64,000 nt of DNA from Gracilariopsis chorda (taxonomy: Eukaryota; Rhodophyta; Florideophyceae; Gracilariales; Gracilariaceae). The translations under genes and the position numbers were made by a program. Below, in pieces: positions 1 to 10,619 of this stretch. Below the pieces are notes generated by a model. That model saw only the letters and a list, made by a program, of their open reading frames with translations, ran no database searches and was not told the origin of the DNA. How positions within the stretch are numbered: position 1 is the first letter of the stretch; each line of letters begins with the position of its first letter. The stretch spans positions 186,001 through 250,000 of the forward strand of contig NBIV01000010.1 of assembly GCA_003194525.1 (NCBI GenBank). The letters are read 5' to 3'.

Positions 1-145
1 TCCATCAGTTAACGTTCCGTTTATTTTTCAATTGACGAAATTTTGCCCAGTTGGTGGAATTCAGAGGCCGTGCCTATCGAGATTGGTCAGCAAAAAAAGG
101 TCTCACGCGCGTCAGGGTGCTGAAAATCGTTGGTGGAGAGAGAAT

Positions 146-475
146 CTAATTGAAGACTCTCTGATCTCGCATGTGACCAACTTTCTCCTCTTGGTCCAGT
201 CGAATTGCGGCTTCCAATCGTTCATAGAGTTCTTGATAGCTAACCAGTCCAGCATTGGCTCTGCTACAGGCCTCTCGGGCCCAGAAATGACCAATAACAG
301 CATTCTGCACTATTCGATTCTGTTGCGCTGGGATCGGCAGTGCATAGAGCCTTGTGGGGAGAGCTTCGAAATTTCTTCAAGGTGTTTCTTCAAACAGTTG
401 CTTAATGAAGAGCTCTTTGAAACAAATGTTTGGATTCGTAGGTTTCGTAGATAGGCAGCAATGCGGTTTTGACGA
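146..475 (-). pseudogene. C-terminal fragment of an unrecognised protein, one in-frame stop
   Basis: On the minus strand one frame reads through about 110 codons with a natural-looking composition (for example AVIGHFWAREACSRANAG and SYQELYERLEAAIRLDQEE) and ends at a TAG near 148. It is broken by a single TGA where the surrounding text suggests Trp (ETP-stop-RNFEALP). A stop lies just upstream near 475, so either an intron boundary or decay limits it there. I do not recognise the family. The surrounding small minus-strand frames could belong to the same decayed mobile element, but nothing proves it. Confidence 0.35.
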
Positions 476-973
476 GGGAGAGAATTATGGTCCTTTTTCA
501 TGACTGCCGAAGCTTCCCTGAAGCTTCGCACTCTGCCATCAACGTTTTGTACATAAAAACGTTTTGTGTTTCCACGCAAGTGGGTGTGAGTATTGGAGTC
601 TTTGGTGGTTGGATAGATTGTAATCTAAAGTTGCATAGTTATATTCGCTCAGAAACTCCTCCCAACATTCGCCAACGGCTCCTGAGAATTTGGACAATTC
701 GTCTTTAAAACGGGATGCGATATAATGAGCTACCTTGTCTCGGTTGTGTCCGAAGTTCGCTTGTTATTCATTGTTGGCTATTGAAGAGCGCCAGGGCTGA
801 CTTTGACAGTTTTGCTCAATCGCACGCTTGGGTGGAGAGAGTTCACGCAATGGCTCAGCTTCGACGTTCTCTTGAGTTTCGGTGTTCTCGGATGGTTGGT
901 TGCGGGTGTTCGGGGCAGCGGGTGGTGTTTGCTCGAATAAATTTATTGCAGCAAAAGCATCGTCAAAGTTTGA

Positions 974-1270
974 CTATTCATAAAACGTTTTAGCTATTAT
1001 TTTCAAGAAATGATTACTTTCATGTTCTGCAAGAATAATTCCTCGATCTTTTACAAACTTTGCAAATTCACGCATTAACAAGCCATTACACAAAACAGAA
1101 TAAGTAAGTAATTTGGCTGGCGGGTATTCGTTCCTTACAAGTTCGATGATCTGAGCGGTTGTAGCGTCAGCATTGTTTTCCTGGATGTTCTTAGGAAACT
1201 CAATGAATTGGCGTTGCTGTAGGTTAGCATACCTTACGTTCCTCGTAAAGTTTCCATTAAGTGGAGGCAT
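974..1270 (-). CDS. Hypothetical 98-residue protein, family not recognised
   Basis: A 98-codon frame beginning MPPLNGNFTRN and ending KIIAKTFYE. The middle (AQIIELVRNEYPPAKLLTYS) looks helical and soluble. There is no signal peptide, membrane segment or known motif. It lies between a C2H2 zinc-finger frame (upstream on the same strand) and the broken fragment at 146-475, so the three may be pieces of one old transposon. Coding status rests only on length and sensible composition. Confidence 0.3.
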   Translation of the reverse strand: MPPLNGNFTRNVRYANLQQRQFIEFPKNIQENNADATTAQIIELVRNEYPPAKLLTYSVLCNGLLMREFAKFVKDRGIILAEHESNHFLKIIAKTFYE

Positions 1271-1397
1271 GTTGTAATAATTAGCAATAATACTACGTTT
1301 CTTACCTATTACTTGTAGTACTATTGTCTAAAAATACAACCACTTTGTTATACTATACGAATATGTTTTACAGTAGAGTGTAAAAGAAAATGAAGAT

Positions 1398-1976
1398 TTA
1401 AATATTTAAGTTTCTACGGTAAAGCACCGTATAGTGATCCTTGCCTTTAATGTGGCGGTTAAGGTGGTGGTGTGACTCAAATTGACAGTCACAACTCTTG
1501 CAGAACGGAAGATTACGCTTGTTATGTAAACGTGTCTTGTGACCGCGTGACTGCTTCCGGTCAAAAAAAGTTTTCGCAGAATTGCACTGAATATCGCACG
1601 ATTTGCAATATCGTTTTGCATGCGCGATGTTACGTGTGCGCGTTTTCGGTTGACACTTGTCGGGGTATAGCTTATCCTTTTTTATACGAAGTTTTTGTAT
1701 GGCATGTCTCAATTTAGCTGGTGGCTTGGCACGTGACACACGGGGCACGGAGACTTCTTCGGCTTCCAAATCGATTATGGTTGGATGGCAGCGGGGCGGT
1801 TTGTAGTGCTCGCTGTCGACGTCACTGTCGGCCAGTTGCTCGAGCACTGTTCTAAGCATTGATGTGTTTTGATTGGTTGATGGTTGATTGTTGGCCGGTG
1901 CCAACAGTTGAGGCGGTGGTCGGGTATCCAGCAATAAACTGCAGCGCTGGTGTGTTGGAGTGTCGGTTTCTTCCAC
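1398..1976 (-). CDS. Two-finger C2H2 zinc-finger protein
   Basis: A 192-residue frame. The first 100 residues are low-complexity, Pro/Gln/Ser rich, with an acidic stretch. A basic segment (residues about 80-115) follows, and the C-terminus has two C2H2-like units: CKSCDIQCNSAKTFFDRKQ...H and CKSCDCQFESHHHLNRHIKGKDH. The second fits C-x2-C-x12-H-x5-H well; the first has an altered His spacing. Such a layout suits a nucleic-acid-binding protein. It could be a host gene or the accessory protein of a mobile element, given the broken frames downstream on the same strand. Start chosen as the first ATG of the open frame. Confidence 0.45.
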   Translation of the reverse strand: MEETDTPTHQRCSLLLDTRPPPQLLAPANNQPSTNQNTSMLRTVLEQLADSDVDSEHYKPPRCHPTIIDLEAEEVSVPRVSRAKPPAKLRHAIQKLRIKKDKLYPDKCQPKTRTRNIAHAKRYCKSCDIQCNSAKTFFDRKQSRGHKTRLHNKRNLPFCKSCDCQFESHHHLNRHIKGKDHYTVLYRRNLNI

Positions 1977-2053
1977 TGCATGTTTTTTTGAAGTTGGTGA
2001 CTACTTCAACGATAAACCCTGATTGGTTACGACGGACAATACTGTTAGACTAG

Positions 2054-3868
2054 AAATTAGCCACTGCCCAAATTGGAAATAGAAAAATCATGTAAATTAG
2101 TAATCAGGGCTTATTCGCCCTACGCCCTAGCTTAACAACGCCATATTGCAATGAATAAAATTGTTCAAATTTGCAGGGAGCTTAGTTAAACTTAGTTCAA
2201 ATCAAGATATCCTTCCGATTAATTCCGGAATGTGGATAAAAGTCGATCATTGGAAAAAGCGATACAGCGGTATGTACGGCTAGTATCGAAAACCTGTAGC
2301 CGTTTTGCTTACTATAGACAAGTTGACATAGAAATGTGGGTTGGGGAAGAGACGAGAGGTGAGGGCCGAGCTATGTCCTCTCCCTTTTATACCGATAGAG
2401 AAAGACGCTAGTCGTCGTTCTCCACTACAACTATCTTAAGATGCACGCATCAATGCGGCACTGTAAGCAACCATCCTACCATCCTCGGGGATGGTGAGAA
2501 GGCAGGACGCTTTTTCATCATCCCCAAAGATGGTGAAATAGCCCGTTGTATCTAAACTCTCCTCACCATCTGACTAGGATGGTGTGAGGACTGCATCTCT
2601 CACAATTTCTCCGTATTTCTTCAGTGCTATGCACCACAAGGTACAGTTTGAGATGTTGAAGTCTGATATTCTAAGCGCTTTGTCTGATTTTGTGACTGCG
2701 ATGGTATTTATGGCGTTGTGTGTGGTGTCGCGTGCTGCATGGTTATCGTCGTGATTGACGATGACGTTGGTGTATAGTTATTGTACGTAAAAATTTTTGC
2801 CGAGGTCGCGGCCGAGTTCTAGTGCTGCTTTTGTGGATGTGGAGCCGTTGTGAACGTGGCTGGTGGGTGCTGGGGGATGACAGCTCTATGCGCAGGTACT
2901 ATTTGCCCATAAACTGTGAATAAGAGGCACTAACTACCTCTTTACTTTTTCGTCCGTCTATGCCACGGTTATATACAGTTATTCTACTGTAATTCTGCTT
3001 TACTGTGCTTAAAGATGTGGGAGTTTTGACCAAAAGTGGGCCTTTTGAAACAAATCCACTCTGAGAGAATGACAAAGTTGACGCCAAGGAAATCGTGTAG
3101 AATGGAACCACACTCTTTGAGCGTTTCTCAATATGGAGTGAGTACGTCGGCTTCAGTAAAAGCGGCCAATCTTATTCTTTGCGTAACTTACACAATAAAT
3201 ACTCCCATTTTAAGAATACAAGCAGCAACTTAACATCTCATTATTGCTCACTCCGTCTACCTCGCTTTTATTATGAAACCGAACAGTGCCTTAACTAGCA
3301 ACTATTGTTCCACGTAAGAGTTCAATATCAGCCACCGAGTTTAGAAGATACCGAAAATTAACTGCGCTGCAGTTGATGCAATTTTTTTGCCAGTGCTTTG
3401 CGTTTTGACGAATAGAGAAGTCTCTAACGGAACGATATGGTTGGCGAACCGTACAAGTGGCCATGAAACTTCAATTGAGGCATGGTCATTTGTACGTTGG
3501 AGAGATTGGCCTATAAAAGTTGCACACAGACGTCAGTCGCCACAACTTGGCAGGGCTCTGTCCCTGTCCTCTAAAGGCCGTTATACGACGTTATTTACGT
3601 AGAAACAGAAAAAGCGAAATTTGAGGACGTCCAATAATGCGACAGCACTTTGCAAAACGTGGAAGCCAATTTTGTTTCCGTCTGCAGTTCAAACGTTTTC
3701 ATAGTCATTTTCGCAACACCCTAACTCACTTTCACGCTCTTGTTTAGTGATATTGAAAATCATTTTTGGCATCATGAAAAGATGGATGAAAATTCGATGC
3801 AAAGACCAAGCTAAAACATGCCTGAATAGCATTGGGAACATCAAGGTTTGTCCGATAACAGTCTCTAA
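2054..3868. other. Non-coding stretch with a cluster of short CCATC/GATGG hairpins
   Basis: No convincing gene on either strand. Between about 2465 and 2595 the pentamer CCATC and its complement GATGG recur many times and form several small imperfect hairpins, for example CCTCACCATC pairing with GATGGTGTGAGG around a TGACTAG loop. The rest is AT-rich with only short random frames. Confidence 0.4.
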
Positions 3869-4795
3869 CCTGGAAATAGCCAGATTGATGAAACGCAACG
3901 TCTAAATCTAACCGTTACAATTACATTTGGCGAAGCTCAAGAGCTTACAACAGCTGCTGCACTGGATAATCCCACATGGAAAGCCATACTCAAGTGTTTG
4001 AAGATAGCAGGAGCACAAAATGCTCTATTATCAACAAAGCACCTTCTTATAGCGCACAAAATGGTATAGAGATCAATAGTCATGGCCGAAATACTAAAGG
4101 CAGTGAGGAACCCGAACGCCAATGTTGTGCAACAATGGATTCAAAATCTTCGTTCAACCACGGTCAGAATCTGTCTAACGGAAAACGGTAGTGAACAAGT
4201 TGAATAAGTGAGAGGATACGTACCAGTTATAAGCAATGAAATTCTGTCAGTTCTTTTGCAGATTACTGTGTCCCATTACCAGAGTGTCACTCTGAGTGGT
4301 GAAAGAAGACCTCCATTTGAAGCAGTAGAGTACTGCCACCTCCTTCATCTTCTGGCAGATGTGCAGATGACTGCAGCAGAACAAAGTCTAATGCAATGTA
4401 TGTCTAGAGAAGAACTGGACAAACAGCCTGATGATCCGTGGTCTATTTCGATTGCACCACTACTTAATGACGAGCGATTTACTCTGCAAGCCATTGCGGT
4501 CTTGTGCGGTGGAGTTACTTTCGTTGACATAAGAATGATCAATCCGGCCCATCGCCCTCACTGGCGTGACGGTGGAGCACTGAAACGGAAATTTGGCGAA
4601 TTCAAAAGCCTTTACGGAATATTTGTTTCACAATTTGAAGCATCTGCACAGGGCGATCGAGATTCATTTCCGAACTTTGCTGATGGTAAGTTCTATATCA
4701 TGTATGCTTACTTTTTTCTACAGTTCTATCCCGTTCTTCAACCGTTAGCTACCCGTGCTTTACGTACTAATGTACAAAGGGAAGAAGATGTTTAG
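3869..4795 (+). pseudogene. Unrecognised protein frame broken by two stops
   Basis: One plus-strand frame runs from about 3869 to a TAG at 4795 and is interrupted only by TAG (near 4067) and TAA (4205-4207). The text on both sides is protein-like: FGEAQELTTAAALDNPTWKA, MAEILKAVRNPNANVVQQWI, then a 195-residue open part from 4208 containing DDPWSISIAPLLNDERFTLQ and HRPHWRDGGALKRKFGEFKS. I do not recognise the family. With no frameshift in about 300 codons it looks like a recently disabled gene or element protein. An intron between the parts cannot be excluded. Confidence 0.4.
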
Positions 4796-5033
4796 TATTC
4801 TATATCTCCTTATCGATTTTGTGGGCAACCAGTTTCGTATCATCCAGAGAAGTAGCGCAGGACAAATGCGCGAAAAATATATATGGTCGGTGTTAAGAGC
4901 CTAATTCCCGCGCTTAATTCCAATGCGATGAAGCAAGATGTTCACTCCAAAGAGTCCGAAACGAAAAATCGCTCGTTCGAAGAAATGAATGCAGCGTCAC
5001 GCACTACCAGATCTACTCCACAGGCCCTGTACT

Positions 5034-6770
5034 TAGTGCAATGCCCGGGAGCGAGAGAGCACCGAAAGTTTTTCGAGATATTTTCTCAATAGAGGTTAGC
5101 CCAGTTGGGTACAGCCCTCCCAGGAGTGGCACGAGTGTGCTGGGTTGTAAGGCCGAGGCCACCGGTCACGACTGGCGCAGGGAGGTTGACACAAGAATCG
5201 GGTATCCGCAGGAGTGGTGTGTGGGGGTTTTCGTCTTCTACAGAGGTGAGTCTTCCACGTTAGTGGCACGCGCGAACACGAGCCATGGGTAGCGTAAAAG
5301 CTATACTGTAAAGGGAAAATGAAAGGGGGAGCTGAGGCACGAGTGTCGTGACAAAGAATAACGACTGTTCTGGTGAATAAACCTTATACAATGCAAACAC
5401 CGAATAAACCTTATACAAGGCAAACACCGAATAAACTTTATACAAGGCAAACACCACGACAGTTGGAATAAAAACCCGAGTACTGGGGTCTTTTAGATAG
5501 GCAAGGGGGTTATAATTTCCGTATGCTACGGTGCTTCTCTCCAAAGAGAAGTGGAGAACACACGAAGGCCGTGAATCCTAGAGCCCATTGCTGTGGTGCA
5601 ATGGCCTCTGGAGGTAGAGGGAATCAAATCGCTCTTCATATAGGATGCGTGGTTAGCCGTTGGGATACGGAATACATGAGGTGTATTGGGCTAACCTATT
5701 ATATGGGAGGTGCCCCTACGAAGGGGGTACTTGTGGGTAACACGTGTAGTGCACACCGCCTGAGCGGGTGGCTCATGCCAAGTGGGCCACCACGCACGCG
5801 TCGATGTCAAGCCCGGTGCACCCGGGTTAGTTGGTTATATTTAGTTAGTAATCCGCACTACAGTGGCCGTACTTAGGTGGCGGCACTCGCCGCCACCCGA
5901 CGGAAGTAAACCTTAACAAGGGTCTTGGCTCTGACTTTGACCGTTGGTAGATGGCTACGACCCCAATGTAGGGGAGCGCTGCTACCGATCCGGCTCCGTC
6001 ATCCCCCTTGCGCATCCAGGAGTAATATCACCGTTACTTACGGACTATCTTCTGTTTTCTTTTGTTGTTTCTTTTTCTGTTTACCATCATACGGACTGTT
6101 TCTACTCCGCCCTGTGTCCAGGTTTGGCCCCAACGTCTCGGAATATTTATTGCTCGTCACGAGTCTGCGCACGCCGTGAAGTTTGTTCCCCCCCCTCATT
6201 TCTTTGACTTATAGGATACCGTTGTACGGATCGTTCCCTCATTCGTGGGTGTTCCACTCGCCGCCCCGCGGCATGCAGTGGATTCCACCAGATGACCGGC
6301 AACACCCGGTTGCACACTAATCGACTGTCCGTCGAGCGCTAGATCCAATTCTCCCTACACCTCCTTGCGCTGTGCGAGAAGTGACCGTTCGGCCCTACAT
6401 CCGACTCGTGTCGGTCACATTCGGAACGCTCTACCTCTGAGCAGCGCTCACCAAAAGAGCAAGGCTCGGACACCTTGGATGACTTTGCCGCTGTCGCGGG
6501 ATCCTTTCTGCACGTGGTATTGCACCACAATTCCCCAGGTTGACATCCCTTTTTGGAGCAGGTTTCCTGGCGCAATGGCAACTTGTCGGTGCAATAAGTA
6601 CAAACCATCCCAGAAATGGCAGTAAAGACAATAAATCAAACTAACTAAATTACTCCACTTTGTTGGTTCATGCTCAGTACTGTGCCCAGCGACTAATTGA
6701 ACCGTTCCTGTCCCACGTGTCAAATCCACTATTAGTGGTCATAGTTCAAGCAATGACTACACTACTGTAG
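5034..6770 (+). mobile_element. LTR-like element of family A, copy 1, split by a nested LTR
   Basis: 5034-5590 matches the 5' two-thirds, and 6530-6770 the 3' third, of the family A repeats at 40155, 41996 and 58926 (same text blocks, for example AGTGCAATGCCC at the start, CCCAGTTGGGTA..GCCCTCCCAG, and CCATCCCAGAAATGG near the end). The two halves are separated by another element at 5592-6529. The last 30-40 bp of the family, with its terminal inverted repeat, are missing, so this copy is truncated on the right. No protein is encoded. Confidence 0.7.
5592..6529 (-). mobile_element. Inverted LTR-like element nested in copy 1
   Basis: Begins TGTGGTGCAATGG and ends TATTGCACCACA, so the ends are inverted repeats beginning TG and ending CA. 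It is flanked by ATTGC (5587-5591) and ATTCC (6530-6534), a 5-bp target duplication with one mismatch. Removing it makes the two halves of the surrounding family A copy contiguous. Its hairpin module (5875-5898) and the flanking GTACTTAG and AGTAAACC match the reverse complement of family A, so it is a divergent relative in minus orientation. 938 bp. Confidence 0.65.
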
Positions 6771-7406
6771 GATAGTAAGCGAAGTGGGCAAACTCCTAAA
6801 GGTCTCCGCGGTAGCGGTGGCAGAGCAGTCCACGTGGGAAAGGCCAACAGTGACCTCTGATATGGGGGCCCAATGGGAAGACGCTAACGGTGCAATCCTA
6901 AAGGACGGATGTGCAGTCGCGGCTGCTTGGAAGCCTAAGGGAGTGGGAACGGCAAGCCTGGGGGCTGTTCGTTACCAAGATGGTGTCTGAGTTTACTGAC
7001 CAAGGGGAGGCGCAGCTCGAGGTGCATAAGTATCGGCACCGAGGCGCCTCGACCCTGTGGCACTGTAAAGCGCCCTACTCTACAGTAACTAATACTAGTC
7101 CTATGGATAATTAAATAAAAATTATAAAAATACAAATAACCCCTTCAGGCCAAGCACAAACACGTGTAGCATCCAATCAGGTCACCAGCAGTGTCGCCAC
7201 TCCTGGATCCACTCCCTCACATTGCCCTCTCCTTAGGCTTGACCACCTCGGTCTAGCTACCTACTCCTTATGGGTCTCCTGAGCCCACTCGGCCGGGCGC
7301 AGTATTTCCCACTTGGCCTCACCGTGGCCGGGGCGTGCCTGCCCGATCCCGGTCTTCACGGCGCCTAGCACCCTTTTGGACAACGACCTTTGGAACGCTC
7401 TGAGCC
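6771..7406. other. Unassigned sequence between an LTR remnant and a gag-like frame
   Basis: Only short frames occur. Around 7100-7140 there is an AT-rich patch with AATTAAATAAAAATTAT, similar in style to the poly(A)-signal zone of the LTR-like repeats nearby, so part of this may be another LTR remnant. Nothing firm can be called. Confidence 0.3.
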
Positions 7407-8138
7407 TTGTCCCTTCTGGCCCATGCACTTCCCATGGTCGGCACAGTGAGCACAAGCGCGTGCCCGGTCTCCAGAAAGGCCAGCGGTGGCGGCTCAGCGC
7501 GATTACTAACGGACGAAGGCAATCTGGGAAGTCCACGCGGTGGTAACATTCCTGCAGGTCCGGTGGTGGCTTCTGCGTCTGCTTCTGCTGGACCTGCGGT
7601 GGCTGCACCCGCTTCGGCACCGCACTTAACTCCAGTGGTCAACACGTATACCCTGGTGGGCGGGACGCTCCACCTATCGGTGACCCCGTTGCCCCCAACT
7701 CCGCCTATCCCTGTGGGCGTGACCAACGCGGCTGAGGGTCTCCGTTAGGTCGCTGGAGCCGCTGGTCTGAATGTTTCCGGTGGCCTTGAAGACTTGCTGC
7801 GCCGTGCCCGGTCTTTGGCGCGTCGGGCGTCGCTGTGGGGAGCCCTATTGGAACAGAATAAGGCCCTGAAGGACTCTGTCGCGGCGATTCTGCAGGAGAA
7901 CGCTCATATGCTGTCCAATACGTTCCTAGCGGATATCGATGCCCGTTATGGTCTCGACCTGAGCGACGGTAGTAGCGCTGAGAGCCCCGCGTCCAGTGGT
8001 CCGAATAGCCCTCCCCGCAAGCGTCAGCTTGTAGCGGGTCCAAGTCGACACGGTTCCAGTGGTCAGAGGCCAAGCAATTGTGGAGGCGCGTCCGAGGGTC
8101 ACGGTGGCGACGAGATTGAGCCCGATCCGTCGGCCTGA
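7407..8138 (+). pseudogene. Gag-like low-complexity protein with one in-frame stop
   Basis: One frame from 7407 to the TGA at 8138, interrupted by a single TAG at 7746-7748. The first part is rich in Ala, Pro, Gly and Val. The part after the stop has a helix that could form a coiled coil (GLEDLLRRARSLARRASLW, then LEQNKALKDSVAAILQENA) and a Ser/Pro tail with a basic patch (PPRKRQL). An AATAAAG lies 40 bp beyond the end. It resembles retroelement gag proteins in style (coiled coil, basic tail, strong bias) but no zinc knuckle is present, so the assignment is tentative. Local GC is higher than in the flanks. Confidence 0.35.
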
Positions 8139-8911
8139 TGGTGTTTGCTAGTTAGCCTGTTAGGTCCTGGCTCAATAAAGTTATCCATTTGGTTGTTAGC
8201 TTCTTTGCATTTGGTCGGCTTGACTGGCCTTCAGGTCAGTTAGCGTGATAAGTAGCCCTTAGGGAGCTCCGCGACGGTTCGCTTTCCAAAGTTCATGCGG
8301 TAGCCAATGGGCAAGCAGCCATGCTGCGCCGTGTTCCCGAATCATCAGCGCGGCGGTTGGCCAGTGGGCGTGTGTACGTGCCAACCGTGGCCGTGCTGGT
8401 GCTCGTGTCCCTTGTGGTCAGCCCCTTGGCACTCCAAAAAATTAGGCCACGAAATTGGCCATCAGAAATTGTCAATTTTTTGACGTGCCAGTGGTCAGCG
8501 CGATCGTGAGGGCCATTCTACACAGGCGTCCCAGCCGTACTGGCGTACTGGCGTCCTTGGAGTTTCTTGAAGAATTTTTTGATACATTTAACAAAAAGGC
8601 AGAGTTTAGATTCAGGACGACCAGATCTACTTCTCGTCAATAAATCTCATCTATTCATCAAACAAGAGCAATTCAATATACTCGAGCAAAGGCCTGCTGT
8701 TAAGCTCATGCAACTCCAAACCATTCAGACTGTCAGTGTTGATCCTCATATCTGCTACGCCTGGGATCCTACAAATTAAAAGTACTATACCGATCCAATC
8801 GTAGAAACTCCAACGCTCTGACGGCAGGACTATGAAATTCTCTACATCACTTTGTATTACCGCTAGCTACGTTTACGAAAACTTTCCATTGTTTCGTGTC
8901 ATCGACAAAAT
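8139..8911. other. Non-coding left flank of the Harbinger transposase
   Basis: No credible gene. Contains AATAAAG at about 8175 and small direct repeats (CGTACTGGCGTACTGGCG near 8536). I looked for a terminal inverted repeat that would mark the left end of the Harbinger element and did not find one. Confidence 0.3.
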
Positions 8912-10141
8912 ATGACTAACCTTCCAAACGACAATCTGACATCCAACTCAAATCAATTGCTCGCCTCTACCACACTGATTGTATGCCTATGGCTTCGTTT
9001 AAGACGAAAACGATCGTTTCAACGAATATCCCTCTTTCCAGCGATTCGGAAGCTTTCTGCTCGATATGGGGATCTCTTGCATCACTCGGTTTCACGGCGA
9101 TGCTTCTCAAGTCTGTACAGAATGAGCAGGGAAACGTTTAGAAACCTTATGTACAAGGCAGGACTATATCTCCAACGAGATAATTCAATGGCTACGAGGC
9201 TCGGTAACAGCGTGAATTCTCAGCAGCATCGCCTCGAGATCACTCTCTTTTTTCTAGCGGGGGGCAGATATCAGGATATATTCAAGAGCTACAAATGTGG
9301 GCCTTCCACAGTGTATAAGATTTTCCATGAGACGTGCGAGGCGCTGAATAAGGTTCTACAGTTCGAAGGGCTGCCTGCCACTGATGATGCCTATCGTAAT
9401 ATTGCAGACGAATTTAAAACCTTTCGAAGAACCCCCAGTCCATTGAGGGGATGTATCGGAGCATTGGATGGTATACTTATTAGAATTGCCTGCCCTGAAA
9501 AGATGCACAACCCCGCCACCTTTTACTGTCGAAAAGGATATTATGCATTGCCAGTTCAAGCACTCGCATCTTACGACTATCGGTTCTTGTTCGTTTCTAT
9601 CAAGTGTGCTGGTTTTACGCACGACCCTTTGTGCTTTAATTTATCAGAGCTTGGACGAAATCTTGTAGAGAAAGGCCTTCCGATAGGAATTTGGATTGTA
9701 GGTGATGAGGCATATACATGCTCAGAATTCTTGATTACCCCTGTACCGTTGTCAAAAGCGACTGATTGGGAGAAGGTCCTCAATTATTTTCTATCATCGT
9801 TGCGAATTGTGGTGGAACAGGCATTTGGAATTTTGGTATCGAAGTTCACAATGTTGAAGAAGGGACTCAAATTTGATCTTGCAAGTAACACCAGAGTGGT
9901 GGCCATTTGTATGAAGCTCCACAACTTTATTATTGAGAACGAGGGATGTCGAGTAATCCCAAAGTACAGTAGCGAGGACAGTGAAAAGGTAAAAGAGCAT
10001 TGTGAAGATTGGTATAACCTCTGTGGGGAGGCAAACAACGTGACCGATGAGGTTTCTGTAAAGAGATCCGACATGATTCGGATTGTAGAGCAGCTGAAAA
10101 TGAAGCGTCCATATGCCCATCCTGCATCCAGGGCCTCTTAA
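8912..10141 (+). CDS. PIF/Harbinger-type DDE transposase, intact
   Basis: A 409-residue nuclease of the DDE_Tnp_4 (PIF/Harbinger) family, which cuts and joins transposon ends and usually produces 3-bp TWA target duplications. The catalytic triad is present in family context: Asp186 in GALDG, Asp265 in GDEAY and Glu302 in VEQAFG. An N-terminal helical region (residues about 60-150, with YKCGPSTVYKIFHETCEAL) fits the helix-turn-helix part of the family. The frame has no stop or frameshift, and the length is normal. The gene ends at TTAA, which is also the stop of a convergent minus-strand frame, as expected for a two-gene Harbinger element. A copia element sits 110 bp downstream. The terminal repeats were not found, so mobility is unproven. 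Confidence 0.85.
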   Translation: MTNLPNDNLTSNSNQLLASTTLIVCLWLRLRRKRSFQRISLFPAIRKLSARYGDLLHHSVSRRCFSSLYRMSRETFRNLMYKAGLYLQRDNSMATRLGNSVNSQQHRLEITLFFLAGGRYQDIFKSYKCGPSTVYKIFHETCEALNKVLQFEGLPATDDAYRNIADEFKTFRRTPSPLRGCIGALDGILIRIACPEKMHNPATFYCRKGYYALPVQALASYDYRFLFVSIKCAGFTHDPLCFNLSELGRNLVEKGLPIGIWIVGDEAYTCSEFLITPVPLSKATDWEKVLNYFLSSLRIVVEQAFGILVSKFTMLKKGLKFDLASNTRVVAICMKLHNFIIENEGCRVIPKYSSEDSEKVKEHCEDWYNLCGEANNVTDEVSVKRSDMIRIVEQLKMKRPYAHPASRAS

Positions 10142-10253
10142 GTATCATCCTCTCTGGGTTTGTTTAACAAATCCAAGCAACATGAAGGGTTTGAAGCTTC
10201 GCCCTCAACGGCAGCCCGCCCAGTTCTCGTTGCCGCCTTCCTCGCTTCGCGAA

Positions 10254-10532
10254 TGTTGAGTGGTTGGGTGACTCCGATCAGCTCTCTCAGCTGCAGAGAC
10301 TCCTTTACTCTTTATATAGATTGTAACTGCGTAAAACCCTGCGAAAATCACAGTACGTATGTCTATTGTAGTCTAACGAGCATATCTTGGGTTTGTGGTC
10401 CCCTGCTCGTTAGACTACAATAGACATACGTACTGTGATTTTCGCAGGGTTTTACGCAGTTACAATCTATATAAAGAGTAAAGGAGTCTCTGCAGCTGAG
10501 AGAGCTGATCGGAGTCACCCAACCACTCAACA
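10254..10532. repeat. Perfect 127-bp inverted repeat forming the 5' LTR
   Basis: Arm 10254-10380 and arm 10406-10532 are exact reverse complements over 127 bp by direct reading, separated by a 25-bp spacer (10381-10405, CATATCTTGGG...). The palindrome begins TG and ends CA, exactly at the LTR limits defined by the target duplication and the primer site. Each arm has a TATATA-like box (TATATAAAGAG on the plus strand in the right arm), so the LTR could be read in both directions. An ordinary LTR has only a few inverted bases at its ends. Confidence 0.95.
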
Positions 10533-10619
10533 GTGGTAGCATCGCCGGCTAAAGAAAGCCGCTACCGTCGACCATCACTGAGCTTGTAACGCTTGAGTAC
10601 TGTTCTACTCACGTTGACA

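Noticed and set aside
2465-2595. CCATC/GATGG cluster as a CRISPR-like array
   Set aside because: Units are 5-10 bp, irregularly spaced and in both orientations; the organism is eukaryotic.
7261-8073. Overlapping minus-strand frames of 119-135 codons opposite the gag-like frame
   Set aside because: GC-rich sequence keeps several frames open by chance; the plus frame has a plausible coiled coil and the minus frames have only biased composition.
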